Part shown: positions 16,062-25,310 of the stretch, piece by piece
How the letters are laid out: each line of letters begins with the position of its first letter
How positions within the stretch are numbered: the stretch's first letter is position 1
Assembly (NCBI RefSeq): GCF_000162575.1
Contig: NZ_CM000776.2
Coordinates: forward strand, 996,950 to 1,060,949
Length of the DNA stretch: 64,000 bases
From: Helicobacter canadensis MIT 98-5491
GTDB taxonomy: Bacteria > Campylobacterota > Campylobacteria > Campylobacterales > Helicobacteraceae
Direction: 5' to 3'
Translations under genes and position numbers: made by a program
The notes under the pieces: model-generated
Told to the model about the DNA's origin: nothing
Seen by the model: only the letters and a program-made list of their open reading frames with translations
The model's database searches: none

Positions 16062-18457
16062 TATTCAGTTACCTCCATAGTTAAATTAATATTTCTCTTA
16101 ACAACATTCATTAAATATTCTGGTGAATAAGGTTTTGTAATGTATTCAGTCATTCCTGATTCAACTCCACGCATTCTATCGGTTTTGCTTGTTCTACTTG
16201 TAACAGCAATGAGGGGAAGATTTTTAAATTTAGCATATTTTCTAATTTCCCCTGCTAGTGTGTAGCCATCCATTTTTGGCATTTCAATATCAATTAAAAT
16301 GGCATCAAAGAATTTATCGCCATTTTTTACGATTTCAAGGGCTTCCATACCATTTGTTGCTTCAGTAATACTAATTCCTAAAGGCTTAAGAGATTTTTTC
16401 ATAATTGCTCTATCTGTCATTGAATCATCAACAATTAAGACATTATAGTCGCTAGGTGAATTTTTTTCTTTTTTAGTTTCGCTTTCCTGGGCAAGTTTAT
16501 TGATGCTAACTTTGACTTGTTTTGCCATTTGCATCATTGCAGCAATATCTACAATGAGTGTTACTCTACCATCTCCACGGATTGTAGCACCTGCAATACC
16601 CTCTGTTCCTTTTAGGTAAGAGCCAAGCGATTTGATAACGACTTCTTCTTGTCCGATGAGAAAATCTACAATAACACCAATTTTATTTTCTGCTAATCCA
16701 ATAACAACAACATAGGCTTGCTCTGCATTGTCAAATACCGAATCAACTCCAAAAATATCCGCTAAACGAACCAAAGGTAAAACTTCGTTTCTTAGGCGTA
16801 ATACGCTTTTATTTTCTACAGTATAGATCTCATCTTGAGAGATTCTAACAGTTTCAATAACAGAAGCAAGTGGAATAGCATAATATTCTTCTTGAACGCC
16901 AACAAGTAAAGATTGGATAATGGCAAGCGTTAGAGGGATTTTTAGTTTTAAAGTAGTTCCTTCTCCATAGGTGCTATCAACATCAATAATCCCATTAAGT
17001 TTTTCAATGTTGGTTTTTACAACATCCATTCCTACACCACGACCACTAACATTGGTTACAACTTTTGCAGTAGAAAAACCAGCTTTAAAAATAAGAGAAT
17101 AAGCTTCTCTATCTGTCATGCTATCTGCTTCTCTTTCGCTAATTATTCCTTTCTCAACGGCTTTGCTTTTAAGGATCACTGGATCCATACCTTTTCCATC
17201 ATCAGTAATCTCAACAACAATATGATTACCTTCGTTATAAGCTTTTAATTCAACGGTTCCTTGTTCTTTTTTACCTGCTGCAATTCTTTCTTCTTTAGAT
17301 TCAATTCCGTGATCACAAGCATTTCGAATTAGATGCACAAGTGGATCTCCAATCTCCTCTACGATAGATTTATCAAGCTCTGTTTCTTCACCACTAATGA
17401 TTAATTCAATATTTTTTCCGAGTTCTCTTGAGAGATCGCGCACCATTCTTGGGAATTTATTAAAGACTCTTCCAATAGGTAACATTCTTGTTTTCATAAC
17501 TGCTAATTGAATATCTGTTGTTACCATAGATACAGAAGCAACGACTTGATTAAGTTCTTCTAAGAATTTTTCTCCTTCATAGCGTTCTTCAACATCATTG
17601 TAGATTTTAATTAAGCGGTTTTTACCTAAAACTAATTCACCAATTAAATTCATTAAGCTATCTAATCGTTTAACATCAACACGAATGGTTTGCTCCACAG
17701 AAGTTGCAAGTGTTTTATTATCATCTTGTCGTGGTGTTGGTTTTGCTTGTGGTTTTGGATCAGCAGGTTTTGGAGATGGTTTTGGAGCTTGTGTGGCTGC
17801 TGCTGGAGTTTCTGTAATTTCTTTTGGGGCTTGAATATCATTAACTTCACCTCTAGCCTTTTTGTCTTCACGCTTTTTCTTATCTTCTTCTTGGCGTTTG
17901 TTGAGTAGTCTTTCAATTTCTTTTTCAATTTCTTCGGGAGACATATTAGAATAATCTAACTCTTTTTCCTCTTCTTCTGGTTTTGTTTGAGATTCTGCTT
18001 CTTGGGTTTGAGCTGCCTCTTGCTGAGCTGGTGCTGCGGCTGCAGTTTCTTGTGGAGTTTCGCCTTTGGAAATTGCATCAAGACGCGCTACAACATTAGC
18101 AATGTCTGCATCTAATCCTGTATTTGCATCAGTTCCTGTATCACGAATCGCATTGAGTAGTTTTTTCATAAAATCAATTGACTCTAAAACAACATCCATA
18201 ATATCTGGAGTAATGATTAATTCTCCATGTCTTGCCTTATTTAAGACATCTTCCATATGGTGTGTTAGATGCGTTAGGACTGAGAAATTCAAAAATGATC
18301 CTGAACCTTTAATGGTATGAGCTACCCTAAAGATACGATTTAATAATTCTAAATCTTCCGGTCTATTTTCTAATTCCACCAAATCTTGGTCTAGTTGTTC
18401 TATCATTTCAAAAGCTTCGATTAAAAAGTCTTCTAATATTTCTTGCATTTCATCCAT
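16061..18457 (-). CDS. cheA: Chemotaxis histidine kinase with C-terminal receiver (CheA-Y fusion)
   Basis: Central kinase of chemotaxis, 798 residues. Order: HPt domain with phospho-acceptor His47 (R-V-A-H-T-I-K-G-S-G); a linker of about 120 residues rich in Pro/Gln/Glu/Lys (about 135-255); a dimerisation helix pair; the ATPase domain with an H-x-x-R-N-A-C-D-H-G-I-E box, G-K-G-M-D and G-R-G-V-G-M-D-V-V loops; a CheW-like domain; and a receiver with the phospho-acceptor Asp in I-L-I-D-I-E-M-P near 717. The fused receiver is the usual form in Campylobacterota and probably acts as a phosphate sink. No cheY lies in the window. Confidence 0.97.
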   Translation of the reverse strand: MDEMQEILEDFLIEAFEMIEQLDQDLVELENRPEDLELLNRIFRVAHTIKGSGSFLNFSVLTHLTHHMEDVLNKARHGELIITPDIMDVVLESIDFMKKLLNAIRDTGTDANTGLDADIANVVARLDAISKGETPQETAAAAPAQQEAAQTQEAESQTKPEEEEKELDYSNMSPEEIEKEIERLLNKRQEEDKKKREDKKARGEVNDIQAPKEITETPAAATQAPKPSPKPADPKPQAKPTPRQDDNKTLATSVEQTIRVDVKRLDSLMNLIGELVLGKNRLIKIYNDVEERYEGEKFLEELNQVVASVSMVTTDIQLAVMKTRMLPIGRVFNKFPRMVRDLSRELGKNIELIISGEETELDKSIVEEIGDPLVHLIRNACDHGIESKEERIAAGKKEQGTVELKAYNEGNHIVVEITDDGKGMDPVILKSKAVEKGIISEREADSMTDREAYSLIFKAGFSTAKVVTNVSGRGVGMDVVKTNIEKLNGIIDVDSTYGEGTTLKLKIPLTLAIIQSLLVGVQEEYYAIPLASVIETVRISQDEIYTVENKSVLRLRNEVLPLVRLADIFGVDSVFDNAEQAYVVVIGLAENKIGVIVDFLIGQEEVVIKSLGSYLKGTEGIAGATIRGDGRVTLIVDIAAMMQMAKQVKVSINKLAQESETKKEKNSPSDYNVLIVDDSMTDRAIMKKSLKPLGISITEATNGMEALEIVKNGDKFFDAILIDIEMPKMDGYTLAGEIRKYAKFKNLPLIAVTSRTSKTDRMRGVESGMTEYITKPYSPEYLMNVVKRNINLTMEVTE

Positions 18458-18488
18458 TTATTTTTCCTTTTTTGATAGATTTGAAATT

Positions 18489-19454
18489 TTAAGCATTTTC
18501 TAATTCTTGATTGTATTTGCTAACAATTCGAGAGACTTCTTCATGGAATTTATTTCCATCAAATTTAACAAGATACGATTCTGCACCCGCTTCTTTTCCG
18601 CGACTTTCACTAAATTGATCGCTAATTGAAGAACTAAAAATAATAGGAATTTTTGAGAATCTTGGATCTTCTTTGACTTTAGCAGCAAAGTGAAAACCAT
18701 CCATTTGCGGCATCTCAATATCAGAGATGATAATTTTTAGTTGTTTGGTGAGATTTTCTTTATAATTTTCATATAATTTTTCTAATTTTTGTAATCCATC
18801 TGCTCCATCATTTGCTTCAATAACGCTAAAACCCATTTTTTCTAAAAAATCTTTTATGATCTTTCTTGCTATAGAGCTATCATCCAAGATGAGTGCTAAT
18901 CCATCAAATTTATTATAAGTGTGATCTGAGCTGATTTCTGGGTGATAAAAACCTAAATCTTGCACAATACTTTCTAAATCAAGAATGAGTAAAACTTGAT
19001 CACCTTCAATCCTTGTAACACCTGTTACTCTGCTTTTATCTAAATTATCGTGAGCAGAAGAACTAAAATGTGCAGGTTCGATATCTTTCCAGCTAATACG
19101 ACGAATTCTCTTAGCTTCATGCACAATAAAACCAATCATAATATTATTAAATTCTGCAATAATAACGCGTGGTTTGATTTTTTTATTTTTAGGGGTTTCA
19201 ACATTCATCCATTTTGCAAGATTAATTACAGGTATTACTACACCCCGTAAGTCAAAAATTCCCTCAATATATTCCGGTACTCCTGGGAGTTCGGTAAGCT
19301 CTGGTAAGCGTATGATTTCATTGACTTTAGCAACATTAATACCATAAACTCCTTCATAAATCTTACCTTTTTCGACTTTATAGATTCTAAAATCGACCAA
19401 TTCCATTTCATTGGTGCCAATTTTTAAAGTATCATTTTTTTCAAGATTTGACAC
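18489..19454 (-). CDS. cheV: CheV coupling protein (CheW-receiver)
   Basis: A 321-residue protein with an N-terminal CheW-like domain (about 10-165) and a C-terminal receiver (about 185-315) with the phospho-acceptor Asp in I-I-S-D-I-E-M-P near 246. It couples receptors to CheA and can be phosphorylated, contributing to adaptation or phosphate flow. The start is GTG, supported by a strong AAGGAG site, and shares one base with the stop of the upstream lpxH-like gene (TAGTG). H. pylori has three CheV proteins; this one matches the cheA-linked copy by position. Confidence 0.95.
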   Translation of the reverse strand: MSNLEKNDTLKIGTNEMELVDFRIYKVEKGKIYEGVYGINVAKVNEIIRLPELTELPGVPEYIEGIFDLRGVVIPVINLAKWMNVETPKNKKIKPRVIIAEFNNIMIGFIVHEAKRIRRISWKDIEPAHFSSSAHDNLDKSRVTGVTRIEGDQVLLILDLESIVQDLGFYHPEISSDHTYNKFDGLALILDDSSIARKIIKDFLEKMGFSVIEANDGADGLQKLEKLYENYKENLTKQLKIIISDIEMPQMDGFHFAAKVKEDPRFSKIPIIFSSSISDQFSESRGKEAGAESYLVKFDGNKFHEEVSRIVSKYNQELENA

Positions 19455-20182
19455 TAAAACTCCTTTGTTTTGAAGGATAAAGAATAATTATCAAATTCTA
19501 CAATAAAATATGTTTTTTTACAAGTAAAAAGGGGTAATCCTATATAGTTAATTGAATGTAGCCTTTTTATTTTTCCTAAATGGAAATGCCCCTCTATAAT
19601 ATAAGAATTGCTTGGAATGTCGAGATTTTCTTTATATTTATGTATTCTGTTGTCAATAAAATCTTTAGGATAATTATATTTTATCTTTTTTTTATTTTGT
19701 AGATAGAAGAGAAGTTTTGGGTATAAAATAGAGCTAAAATTATTAAGAAAAGCAAGAACAAAGTGGTTTCTAATTAAGTGGGTATAAAAATGATAACGCC
19801 AATTTAAAAAAATATCTCCGTGTGCAAGATAGGCTTTTTGTTGGTTAAATAAAAAGCAGATAGGTTGCATAGTTAGTGGATAATAATAAATGTTTTGAAA
19901 AAAAGAGAGATTTTGAAGTGAAAAGTCATGATTCCCTTCAAAATAATGTATTTCGTGCTTTAAAGAGAGTTTTTTGAGAATTTCTAGAGTTTTTTGATTA
20001 TCAATAATGCTTTTTGGTATTTCTCCTACTAGGAAGTCAAAAATATCCCCCATCAAAAAAATCTGCCTTTTTGATACTTGTAAAAGAGAAGTTAAGAAAT
20101 CATCTAAAACATTATTATAAAGGGAGTGATGATGAGAATCGGCTATAAAAATAGCATTTTTTTGAATAGAAATAGGTTGCAT
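19454..20182 (-). CDS. LpxH-like UDP-2,3-diacylglucosamine hydrolase (metallophosphoesterase)
   Basis: A 242-residue calcineurin-fold phosphoesterase. The metal ligands are visible in order: F-I-A-D-S-H (D15, H17), G-D-I-F-D-F, G-N-H-D-F, A-H-G-D and G-H-F-H. This pattern fits LpxH, which cleaves UDP-2,3-diacylglucosamine to lipid X in lipid A synthesis at the inner membrane. The H. pylori gene beside cheV is of this type (HP0394) as I recall. The middle of the protein is rich in Phe/Tyr and Lys, as expected for membrane contact. It starts right at the argC stop and overlaps cheV by one base. Confidence 0.75.
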   Translation of the reverse strand: MQPISIQKNAIFIADSHHHSLYNNVLDDFLTSLLQVSKRQIFLMGDIFDFLVGEIPKSIIDNQKTLEILKKLSLKHEIHYFEGNHDFSLQNLSFFQNIYYYPLTMQPICFLFNQQKAYLAHGDIFLNWRYHFYTHLIRNHFVLAFLNNFSSILYPKLLFYLQNKKKIKYNYPKDFIDNRIHKYKENLDIPSNSYIIEGHFHLGKIKRLHSINYIGLPLFTCKKTYFIVEFDNYSLSFKTKEF

Positions 20183-21193
20183 TTATGGAATATAGGCGAT
20201 TTGCGGTAAACCTAGTTTTTCATCTAAGTCAAACATTAAATTTGCATTTGCGACAGCTTGAGAACTAGCACCACGCAAAAGATTATCAATGCTAGAGTTA
20301 ATAAATAAGTCTTTTCCATCATTTTTAGCATAAATATCGCAAAAATGCGTTCCAGCGACATTTTTAATTTGCACACAATTTTTACTAATACGAACAAAGA
20401 ACTCATCTTTATAGTGTTGTTGGAGAATCTCTAGAGGATCAATTTCTTCTTTGAGTTTTGCATAAATAGAAACTAACATGCCTCGTGTGATAGGGATAAG
20501 ATGAGGAACAAAAAGAGTTTTGAAATCAATTTTGCCAATTTTTTTAATTTGTTCGCTAATTTCAGGGCAATGGCGATGAGTAATGGGGGAGTAAGCAAAG
20601 AGATTCTCATTGATGGTAACAAAATGTGAAGTTTGAGTAAGTTTTTTTCCAGCTCCACTTACGCCACTTTTAGCATCAATATAAAGCGTTTGTGAAGAAT
20701 CTAAATGAGAAATGAAAGGTAAAATAGCTAACAATGAGGCAGTTGGATAGCACCCTGGATTAGCTACGAGATTAGTGTTTTTAATTAAGTTGCGATTGTA
20801 TTCGGGTAATCCATACACTGCATTTTTGAGATTTTCTTTATCTAAATGAGGGCAGTAAGATTCTTCATATTTTTCAGCCGATAAACGATAATCTGCAGAT
20901 AAATCTACAATTTTAATATTTTTCACAGAGAGTGCCTTGACATATTCCATTGCCTTTTGGTGCGGGAGAGCCAAAAAAACTAATTCGCACTCTTTTGCGA
21001 TTTGCTCGATTCTGGCTTCTAAAATTGGCATACTAAGAGTATTTTTTAAAGAAGGGTGCAATAATGTAATATCGCTGCAACTTTCTGTAGCACAGAGCGT
21101 ATGGAGATCAAAAATAGGATGATTAATTAAAATCTTAACAAGTTCTAAGCCGGTATATCCACTAACACCAACTATTCCAACTTTAATTTTCAT
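20183..21193 (-). CDS. argC: N-acetyl-gamma-glutamyl-phosphate reductase
   Basis: NADPH-dependent reductase of the third step in arginine synthesis. The 336-residue protein has the nucleotide loop G-V-S-G-Y-T-G (9-15) and the active-site N-P-G-C-Y-P-T with catalytic Cys148; the C-terminal helix A-N-A-N-L-M-F is also typical. It lies 70 nt after thiS and abuts the lpxH-like gene, so it is part of the glmU-to-cheW run. Confidence 0.96.
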   Translation of the reverse strand: MKIKVGIVGVSGYTGLELVKILINHPIFDLHTLCATESCSDITLLHPSLKNTLSMPILEARIEQIAKECELVFLALPHQKAMEYVKALSVKNIKIVDLSADYRLSAEKYEESYCPHLDKENLKNAVYGLPEYNRNLIKNTNLVANPGCYPTASLLAILPFISHLDSSQTLYIDAKSGVSGAGKKLTQTSHFVTINENLFAYSPITHRHCPEISEQIKKIGKIDFKTLFVPHLIPITRGMLVSIYAKLKEEIDPLEILQQHYKDEFFVRISKNCVQIKNVAGTHFCDIYAKNDGKDLFINSSIDNLLRGASSQAVANANLMFDLDEKLGLPQIAYIP

Positions 21194-21263
21194 TGATAGC
21201 CTTCATTGATAAAAATAAAATTTTTAATTTTTTAAATTAAGTAATTCAAGGGTTTAGTTTTAA

Positions 21264-21461
21264 TCAACCTCCACCCAAAAAGGTAAAGCATTCAATAACA
21301 TCTCCATTTTTAAGTGTGTAATTTTTCCATTGATCTTGTTTGATAACTTCGAGATTAACTGCAATAGCAACGCTTTTTTGTTCAATTTTATATTCTTTTA
21401 ATAATTCCAAAAGATTCTTAGAATGAGTGGCGATGAATTGACCATTAAGCTTTAATTCCAT
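21264..21461 (-). CDS. thiS: Sulfur carrier protein ThiS
   Basis: A 65-residue ubiquitin-like sulfur carrier for thiazole synthesis in thiamine production. It starts M-E-L-K-L-N-G, has the V-A-I-A-V-N-L-E-V core strand, and ends in F-L-G-G-G; the terminal Gly-Gly is the site of adenylation and thiocarboxylate formation, with no tail to be clipped. No other thiamine gene lies in this window, so it is detached from its partners. It follows glmU by 44 nt. Confidence 0.9.
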   Translation of the reverse strand: MELKLNGQFIATHSKNLLELLKEYKIEQKSVAIAVNLEVIKQDQWKNYTLKNGDVIECFTFLGGG

Positions 21462-21505
21462 AGATTTTAACCTTTAGATTTATTGAAAAATAAGTAGTGC
21501 AATTT

Positions 21506-22813
21506 TTATGTTTTTTTGCTGAAAAATTTATAAAAGAAACCTTCTTTTCTGATTTTTTCTCCTTTAGTTAAGAATAACTCGCCTTGCTTGATATTTTCTC
21601 TTATTGTGCTTCCTGCACCAATAATGCAATTATCTTCAATAATGATAGGTGCAACAGCTTGGGAATCACTACCAATAAATACATTTTTTCCGATTTTGGT
21701 TTGAAATTTTGCCTTTCCATTATAATTGCAAGTAATAAAGCCAGCTCCAATATTTGTCCCCTCATCAATCTCGCAATCCCCAAGATAACTTAAATGACCT
21801 GCTTTGATTCCATTGAGTGTGGATTTTTTGACTTCGACAAAATTTCCGATGTGAGTGTTTTTTAAAACGCTTTGTGGACGTAAATGTGCCATAGGACCAA
21901 CATCGCTATTTTCAATATAGCTTGATTCAATGATGCTATGGGATTTGATATGGGAGTTAATAATTTCTGTATCTCCACAGAGGCTAACTCCATTTTCAAT
22001 AATGCATTCCCCTTTAAATTTAACCCCTTCTTCGATATAAATTGTGTGTGGTAGTCGCATTATTACGCCTTGTTTCATTAGTGTTTTTTTGATTTGGTTA
22101 CCTAGAATTATTTCAGCATCAGCTAAATCCGCCTTATCATTTACGCCTTTAAAATTTTCTAATTCTACAAATAAAGGAGTGATGATTTTGGAATCTTGTT
22201 TAGCTAAAGTGATAATATCGGTGAGATAATACTCTTTTTGTGCATTATTGTTTTGAAGTTTAGGCAGATAAGTTTGTAAAATTTCGCTTTTAAAGCAATA
22301 TACTCCAGCATTTAGAGTGCTTAAGGCTAGAATTTCTGGATTAGCATCTTTTTCTTCAATAATGGCTTGAACTTGATTGTCTTGTATTACAACGCGACCA
22401 TAACCATTAGTGTTTGGCAAATCTATAACGCTCATAATAATATCACCTTTAGCGTTAATAAATTGTTGTAATTCATTGGCTTGAATGAGAGGCATATCAC
22501 CATTTAAAACAAGAATTTTTTGATATTTTGGTTGGTAGTTTTTGAGTGCTCCTCCTGTCCCAGGGTAGGTTTCTGTGTCTTGAAAGATAAAACTGATTTT
22601 ATCTGAAAAATATTTTTCCATAGTTTCTTTAATTTTGTTTGCTTCATAGCCTAACACAACACTTACATCATTGCTAAGTTTCAGCGATTCTTTAATAGTG
22701 TAATAAAGCATTTCTTTGCCGCAAATTTGATGCAAAACTTTTGGAGTTTGCGATTTCATACGCGTTCCTTTGCCTGCAGCTAAAATAACAATTGATAATT
22801 GAGAGGTTTCCAT
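21506..22813 (-). CDS. glmU: Bifunctional N-acetylglucosamine-1-phosphate uridyltransferase / glucosamine-1-P acetyltransferase
   Basis: Makes UDP-GlcNAc for peptidoglycan and LPS. Residues 1-225 form the uridyltransferase with L-A-A-G-K-G-T-R-M-K-S (11-21); residues from about 250 form a left-handed beta-helix of hexapeptide repeats carrying the acetyltransferase site, with the typical G-T-N-I-G-A-G and N-Y-N-G segments. Length is 435 residues. It heads a minus-strand run and is divergent from motA; the linkage to fliP is as in H. pylori (HP0683-HP0685). Confidence 0.96.
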   Translation of the reverse strand: METSQLSIVILAAGKGTRMKSQTPKVLHQICGKEMLYYTIKESLKLSNDVSVVLGYEANKIKETMEKYFSDKISFIFQDTETYPGTGGALKNYQPKYQKILVLNGDMPLIQANELQQFINAKGDIIMSVIDLPNTNGYGRVVIQDNQVQAIIEEKDANPEILALSTLNAGVYCFKSEILQTYLPKLQNNNAQKEYYLTDIITLAKQDSKIITPLFVELENFKGVNDKADLADAEIILGNQIKKTLMKQGVIMRLPHTIYIEEGVKFKGECIIENGVSLCGDTEIINSHIKSHSIIESSYIENSDVGPMAHLRPQSVLKNTHIGNFVEVKKSTLNGIKAGHLSYLGDCEIDEGTNIGAGFITCNYNGKAKFQTKIGKNVFIGSDSQAVAPIIIEDNCIIGAGSTIRENIKQGELFLTKGEKIRKEGFFYKFFSKKT

Positions 22814-22934
22814 AAAAATATCCGTATATTTTAAGATTTTAATTAAATTTTAACACAATAAAGTTTAGAATTTAAAATATTTTTTAAAAACTTGACAAAA
22901 AACTTGAAGTTTATAATAAGGAACAAACAGAGTT

Positions 22935-23699
22935 ATGGATTTAGCAACTGTTATTGGTATGTCTTTGTCTTTTATTTTGATTGGAACAGCGATGATGCTT
23001 GGGGTGGGAATTGGTCCTTATATTGATATTCCATCAGCACTAATTACCATTGGAGGTTCGATTACAAGTTTGTTTATCGGCTACAAGATGGAGAATGTAA
23101 AGAAGATTTTCACTTACTTTCTTGTTGCGTTTAAACCACAAACTTTTGATGTTCTAGGATTGGTTAAAAAATTAGTTGATTATTCTACTCAGGCAAGACG
23201 CGATGGTATTTTGTCTTTAGAGCAACAATCCAATCAAGAAGAAAATGATTTTTTAAAACGCGGTTTGAATATGGCAATTGATGGTGCAGAGCCAGATAGC
23301 ATTCGAAGTTTATTAGAAATGGATTTGGATCGAACTTTGGAGAGACATAAGGCAAATGCGGGAATTTTTGATACTTGGGCGGCATATGCTGGAGCTTATG
23401 GGATGCTTGGAACATTGATTGGTTTGGTGGCAATGTTGCTTAATATGTCGGATCCTAGCTCTATTGGTCCTGCGATGGCGGTTGCTTTGATTACAACTCT
23501 TTATGGTTCGATGGTTGGGAATATTGTTGGTTCTCCTATAGCAAATATTTTAAATATAAGAGCCAATGATGAGGCTTTAGTAAAATTGATGATTATTGAG
23601 GGGATTATGTCTATTCAAGCAGGGGATAATCCACGCGCGTTAGAGGCAAAACTTTTAACTTTTTTACCTCCAAATCAACGCGTTAGTCAATTTGAATAA
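22935..23699 (+). CDS. motA: Flagellar motor stator protein MotA
   Basis: Inner-membrane stator subunit, 254 residues. Four membrane helices are visible (about 5-25, 30-50, 147-167, 178-200), with the large cytoplasmic loop between the second and third containing the R-x-G-I-L-S-L-E-Q motif (about 88-96) that contacts FliG. The C-terminus is cytoplasmic. It starts 18 nt ahead of motB. In H. pylori motAB lie elsewhere, so the joining of motAB to fliP here is a local arrangement. Confidence 0.95.
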   Translation: MDLATVIGMSLSFILIGTAMMLGVGIGPYIDIPSALITIGGSITSLFIGYKMENVKKIFTYFLVAFKPQTFDVLGLVKKLVDYSTQARRDGILSLEQQSNQEENDFLKRGLNMAIDGAEPDSIRSLLEMDLDRTLERHKANAGIFDTWAAYAGAYGMLGTLIGLVAMLLNMSDPSSIGPAMAVALITTLYGSMVGNIVGSPIANILNIRANDEALVKLMIIEGIMSIQAGDNPRALEAKLLTFLPPNQRVSQFE

Positions 23700-23717
23700 T
23701 TTTTTTGGGTTTGTTAT

Positions 23718-24548
23718 ATGGCAAAACGTTGTCCTTCCTGTGATTGTCCTCAAGTAATGCCTTTATGGCTTGGGACTTATGGGGATATGGTTACACTTAT
23801 CCTAACTTTTTTTATTCTTTTATTAACTATGGTTACTTTTGATGCTAAAAAACTAACAGAGGCAGAGGGGAGTATTCGCGGTAGTTTAAGTGTGCTATCT
23901 GGAGGGATTAAAATTGAAGAGAGCAGGAATCGAATCTTGCAGCAAGCAGATATTACCACTGATCCAGAAACTGCAGAACAAATAATAAAAGTGCAAAGTG
24001 AAATTCTAGAGTTCAAAGAAGATGCGAGAGTATCTTTAGGACCTTCTGTAGTTGAAGATGATGGAAAAGAGGGATTTATTTTGCGTTTCCATGGTCGATT
24101 GCTTTTTGATGAAGAAAAGACAGCTATTGAGAATGCTGATGAGATTTTATTTTTAAAGCGATTAGCTTTAATTTTGCAGAAAATGCCCCAAACAATGCAT
24201 TTAGATATTATTGGATATGCTGATAATGTAGAGGGAAAGCCTAATTTAAAATATCAAGATAGTTTAGGATTAAGTGCTTTGAGGGCTTCAAATGTCGCTA
24301 AAATTCTTATTGAAAATCAAGTTAATCCACAAAAAATAACTTCACTAGGTGGAGGAGCAACTAATTTTTTATTGCCTAACACCAATGCAGAGAATCGTGC
24401 ACAAAATCGTCGGGTAGAATTTCATTTTTATCCACAAGATAGGCATTTGCATCGAGTGCAAAATGTATTAGATAAAACAAAAGAGCAAAAGCTTTATGAG
24501 CAATCTCAAAAAAATGCCCCAACAGCATTGCAAAATAATGAAAATTAA
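23718..24548 (+). CDS. motB: Flagellar motor stator protein MotB
   Basis: Stator subunit that conducts protons and anchors to peptidoglycan. The 276-residue protein has one membrane helix (about 22-42) with the essential Asp23 (Y-G-D-M-V-T-L), a plug/linker region and a C-terminal OmpA-like domain (about 120-260) with I-I-G-Y-A-D-N and N-R-R-V-E-F. The N-terminus is Cys-rich (C-P-S-C-D-C, 5-10), which may be a small cytoplasmic metal site. Nine nt separate it from fliP. Confidence 0.95.
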   Translation: MAKRCPSCDCPQVMPLWLGTYGDMVTLILTFFILLLTMVTFDAKKLTEAEGSIRGSLSVLSGGIKIEESRNRILQQADITTDPETAEQIIKVQSEILEFKEDARVSLGPSVVEDDGKEGFILRFHGRLLFDEEKTAIENADEILFLKRLALILQKMPQTMHLDIIGYADNVEGKPNLKYQDSLGLSALRASNVAKILIENQVNPQKITSLGGGATNFLLPNTNAENRAQNRRVEFHFYPQDRHLHRVQNVLDKTKEQKLYEQSQKNAPTALQNNEN

Positions 24549-24557
24549 AGGCTTTTA

Positions 24558-25310
24558 ATGCTGCGTATTTTATTGTGGATGGCTTGTTTTATTGTTGTGG
24601 CGTTTTCAGCTCCGCCAGAATTACCGCAAAGTCCAACTATCCCAACAATTGATTTAACGCTTAGTGGTCCTAACGAACCAGCAGATTTGGTTGCTATTTT
24701 AAATATTGTTGTTGTTTTAACTTTGCTTGTTTTAGCGCCTTCATTGATTTTAATGGCAACAAGTTTTGCTAGGCTATTGATTGTTTTTTCATTTTTACGC
24801 ACAGCATTAGGAACACAACAATCTCCCCCCACGCAATTACTTGTTTCTTTTGCTTTGATTTTGACTATGTTTATTATGGAGCCAGTATTTAAAGAGGGAT
24901 ATGAGCAAGGTGTAAAACCTTATGTGGCAAAAGAAATTTCTTATCAAGAAGCTTTTGTGCGAGCTTCTCAACCTTTTAAAGATTTTATGATACGCAATAC
25001 TCGCCCCAAAGATTTAGCGTTATTTTATCGAATTAGAGGAATGGAGAATCCGCAAACTGCACAAGATGTGCCTTTTACTATTGCATTACCGGCTTTTATT
25101 ATTAGCGAAATGAAGACGGCTTTTCAAATAGGCTTTTTGCTTTATTTGCCCTTTTTGGTAATAGATATGGTAATTAGTTCGATTCTTATGGCAATGGGTA
25201 TGATGATGTTGCCTCCCACAATGATTTCATTACCTTTTAAGATTCTAATTTTTATTTTGGTTGATGGGTTTAATTTACTTACAATGAATCTAGTAGAGAG
25301 TTTTCGCTAG
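24558..25310 (+). CDS. fliP: Flagellar type III export gate protein FliP
   Basis: Pore-forming component of the flagellar export gate. The 250-residue protein has a cleavable signal peptide (about 1-18), a short periplasmic lead, and four membrane helices (about 45-68, 87-107, 190-210, 215-240). It contains the family motifs F-A-R-L-L-I-V-F-S-F-L-R-T-A-L-G-T near 72-88 and M-M-M-L-P-P near the end. The stop codon shares one base with the GTG start of trmA. Confidence 0.96.
   Translation: MLRILLWMACFIVVAFSAPPELPQSPTIPTIDLTLSGPNEPADLVAILNIVVVLTLLVLAPSLILMATSFARLLIVFSFLRTALGTQQSPPTQLLVSFALILTMFIMEPVFKEGYEQGVKPYVAKEISYQEAFVRASQPFKDFMIRNTRPKDLALFYRIRGMENPQTAQDVPFTIALPAFIISEMKTAFQIGFLLYLPFLVIDMVISSILMAMGMMMLPPTMISLPFKILIFILVDGFNLLTMNLVESFR

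Noticed and set aside
17690-17908. Plus-strand open frame opposite the CheA linker
   Set aside because: It is the antisense shadow of the Pro/Gln-rich linker, giving a Trp/Cys/Phe-rich product without family likeness.
22892-22917. TTGACA and TATAAT upstream of motA as a housekeeping promoter
   Set aside because: The spacer is only 14 nt and the predicted start would fall within the motA ribosome-binding site; no sigma-54 or sigma-28 motif was clear either, so the motA promoter is left unassigned.
24545-24832. Minus-strand open frame overlapping fliP
   Set aside because: It is antisense to a complete fliP gene in a tight operon; no independent signals.
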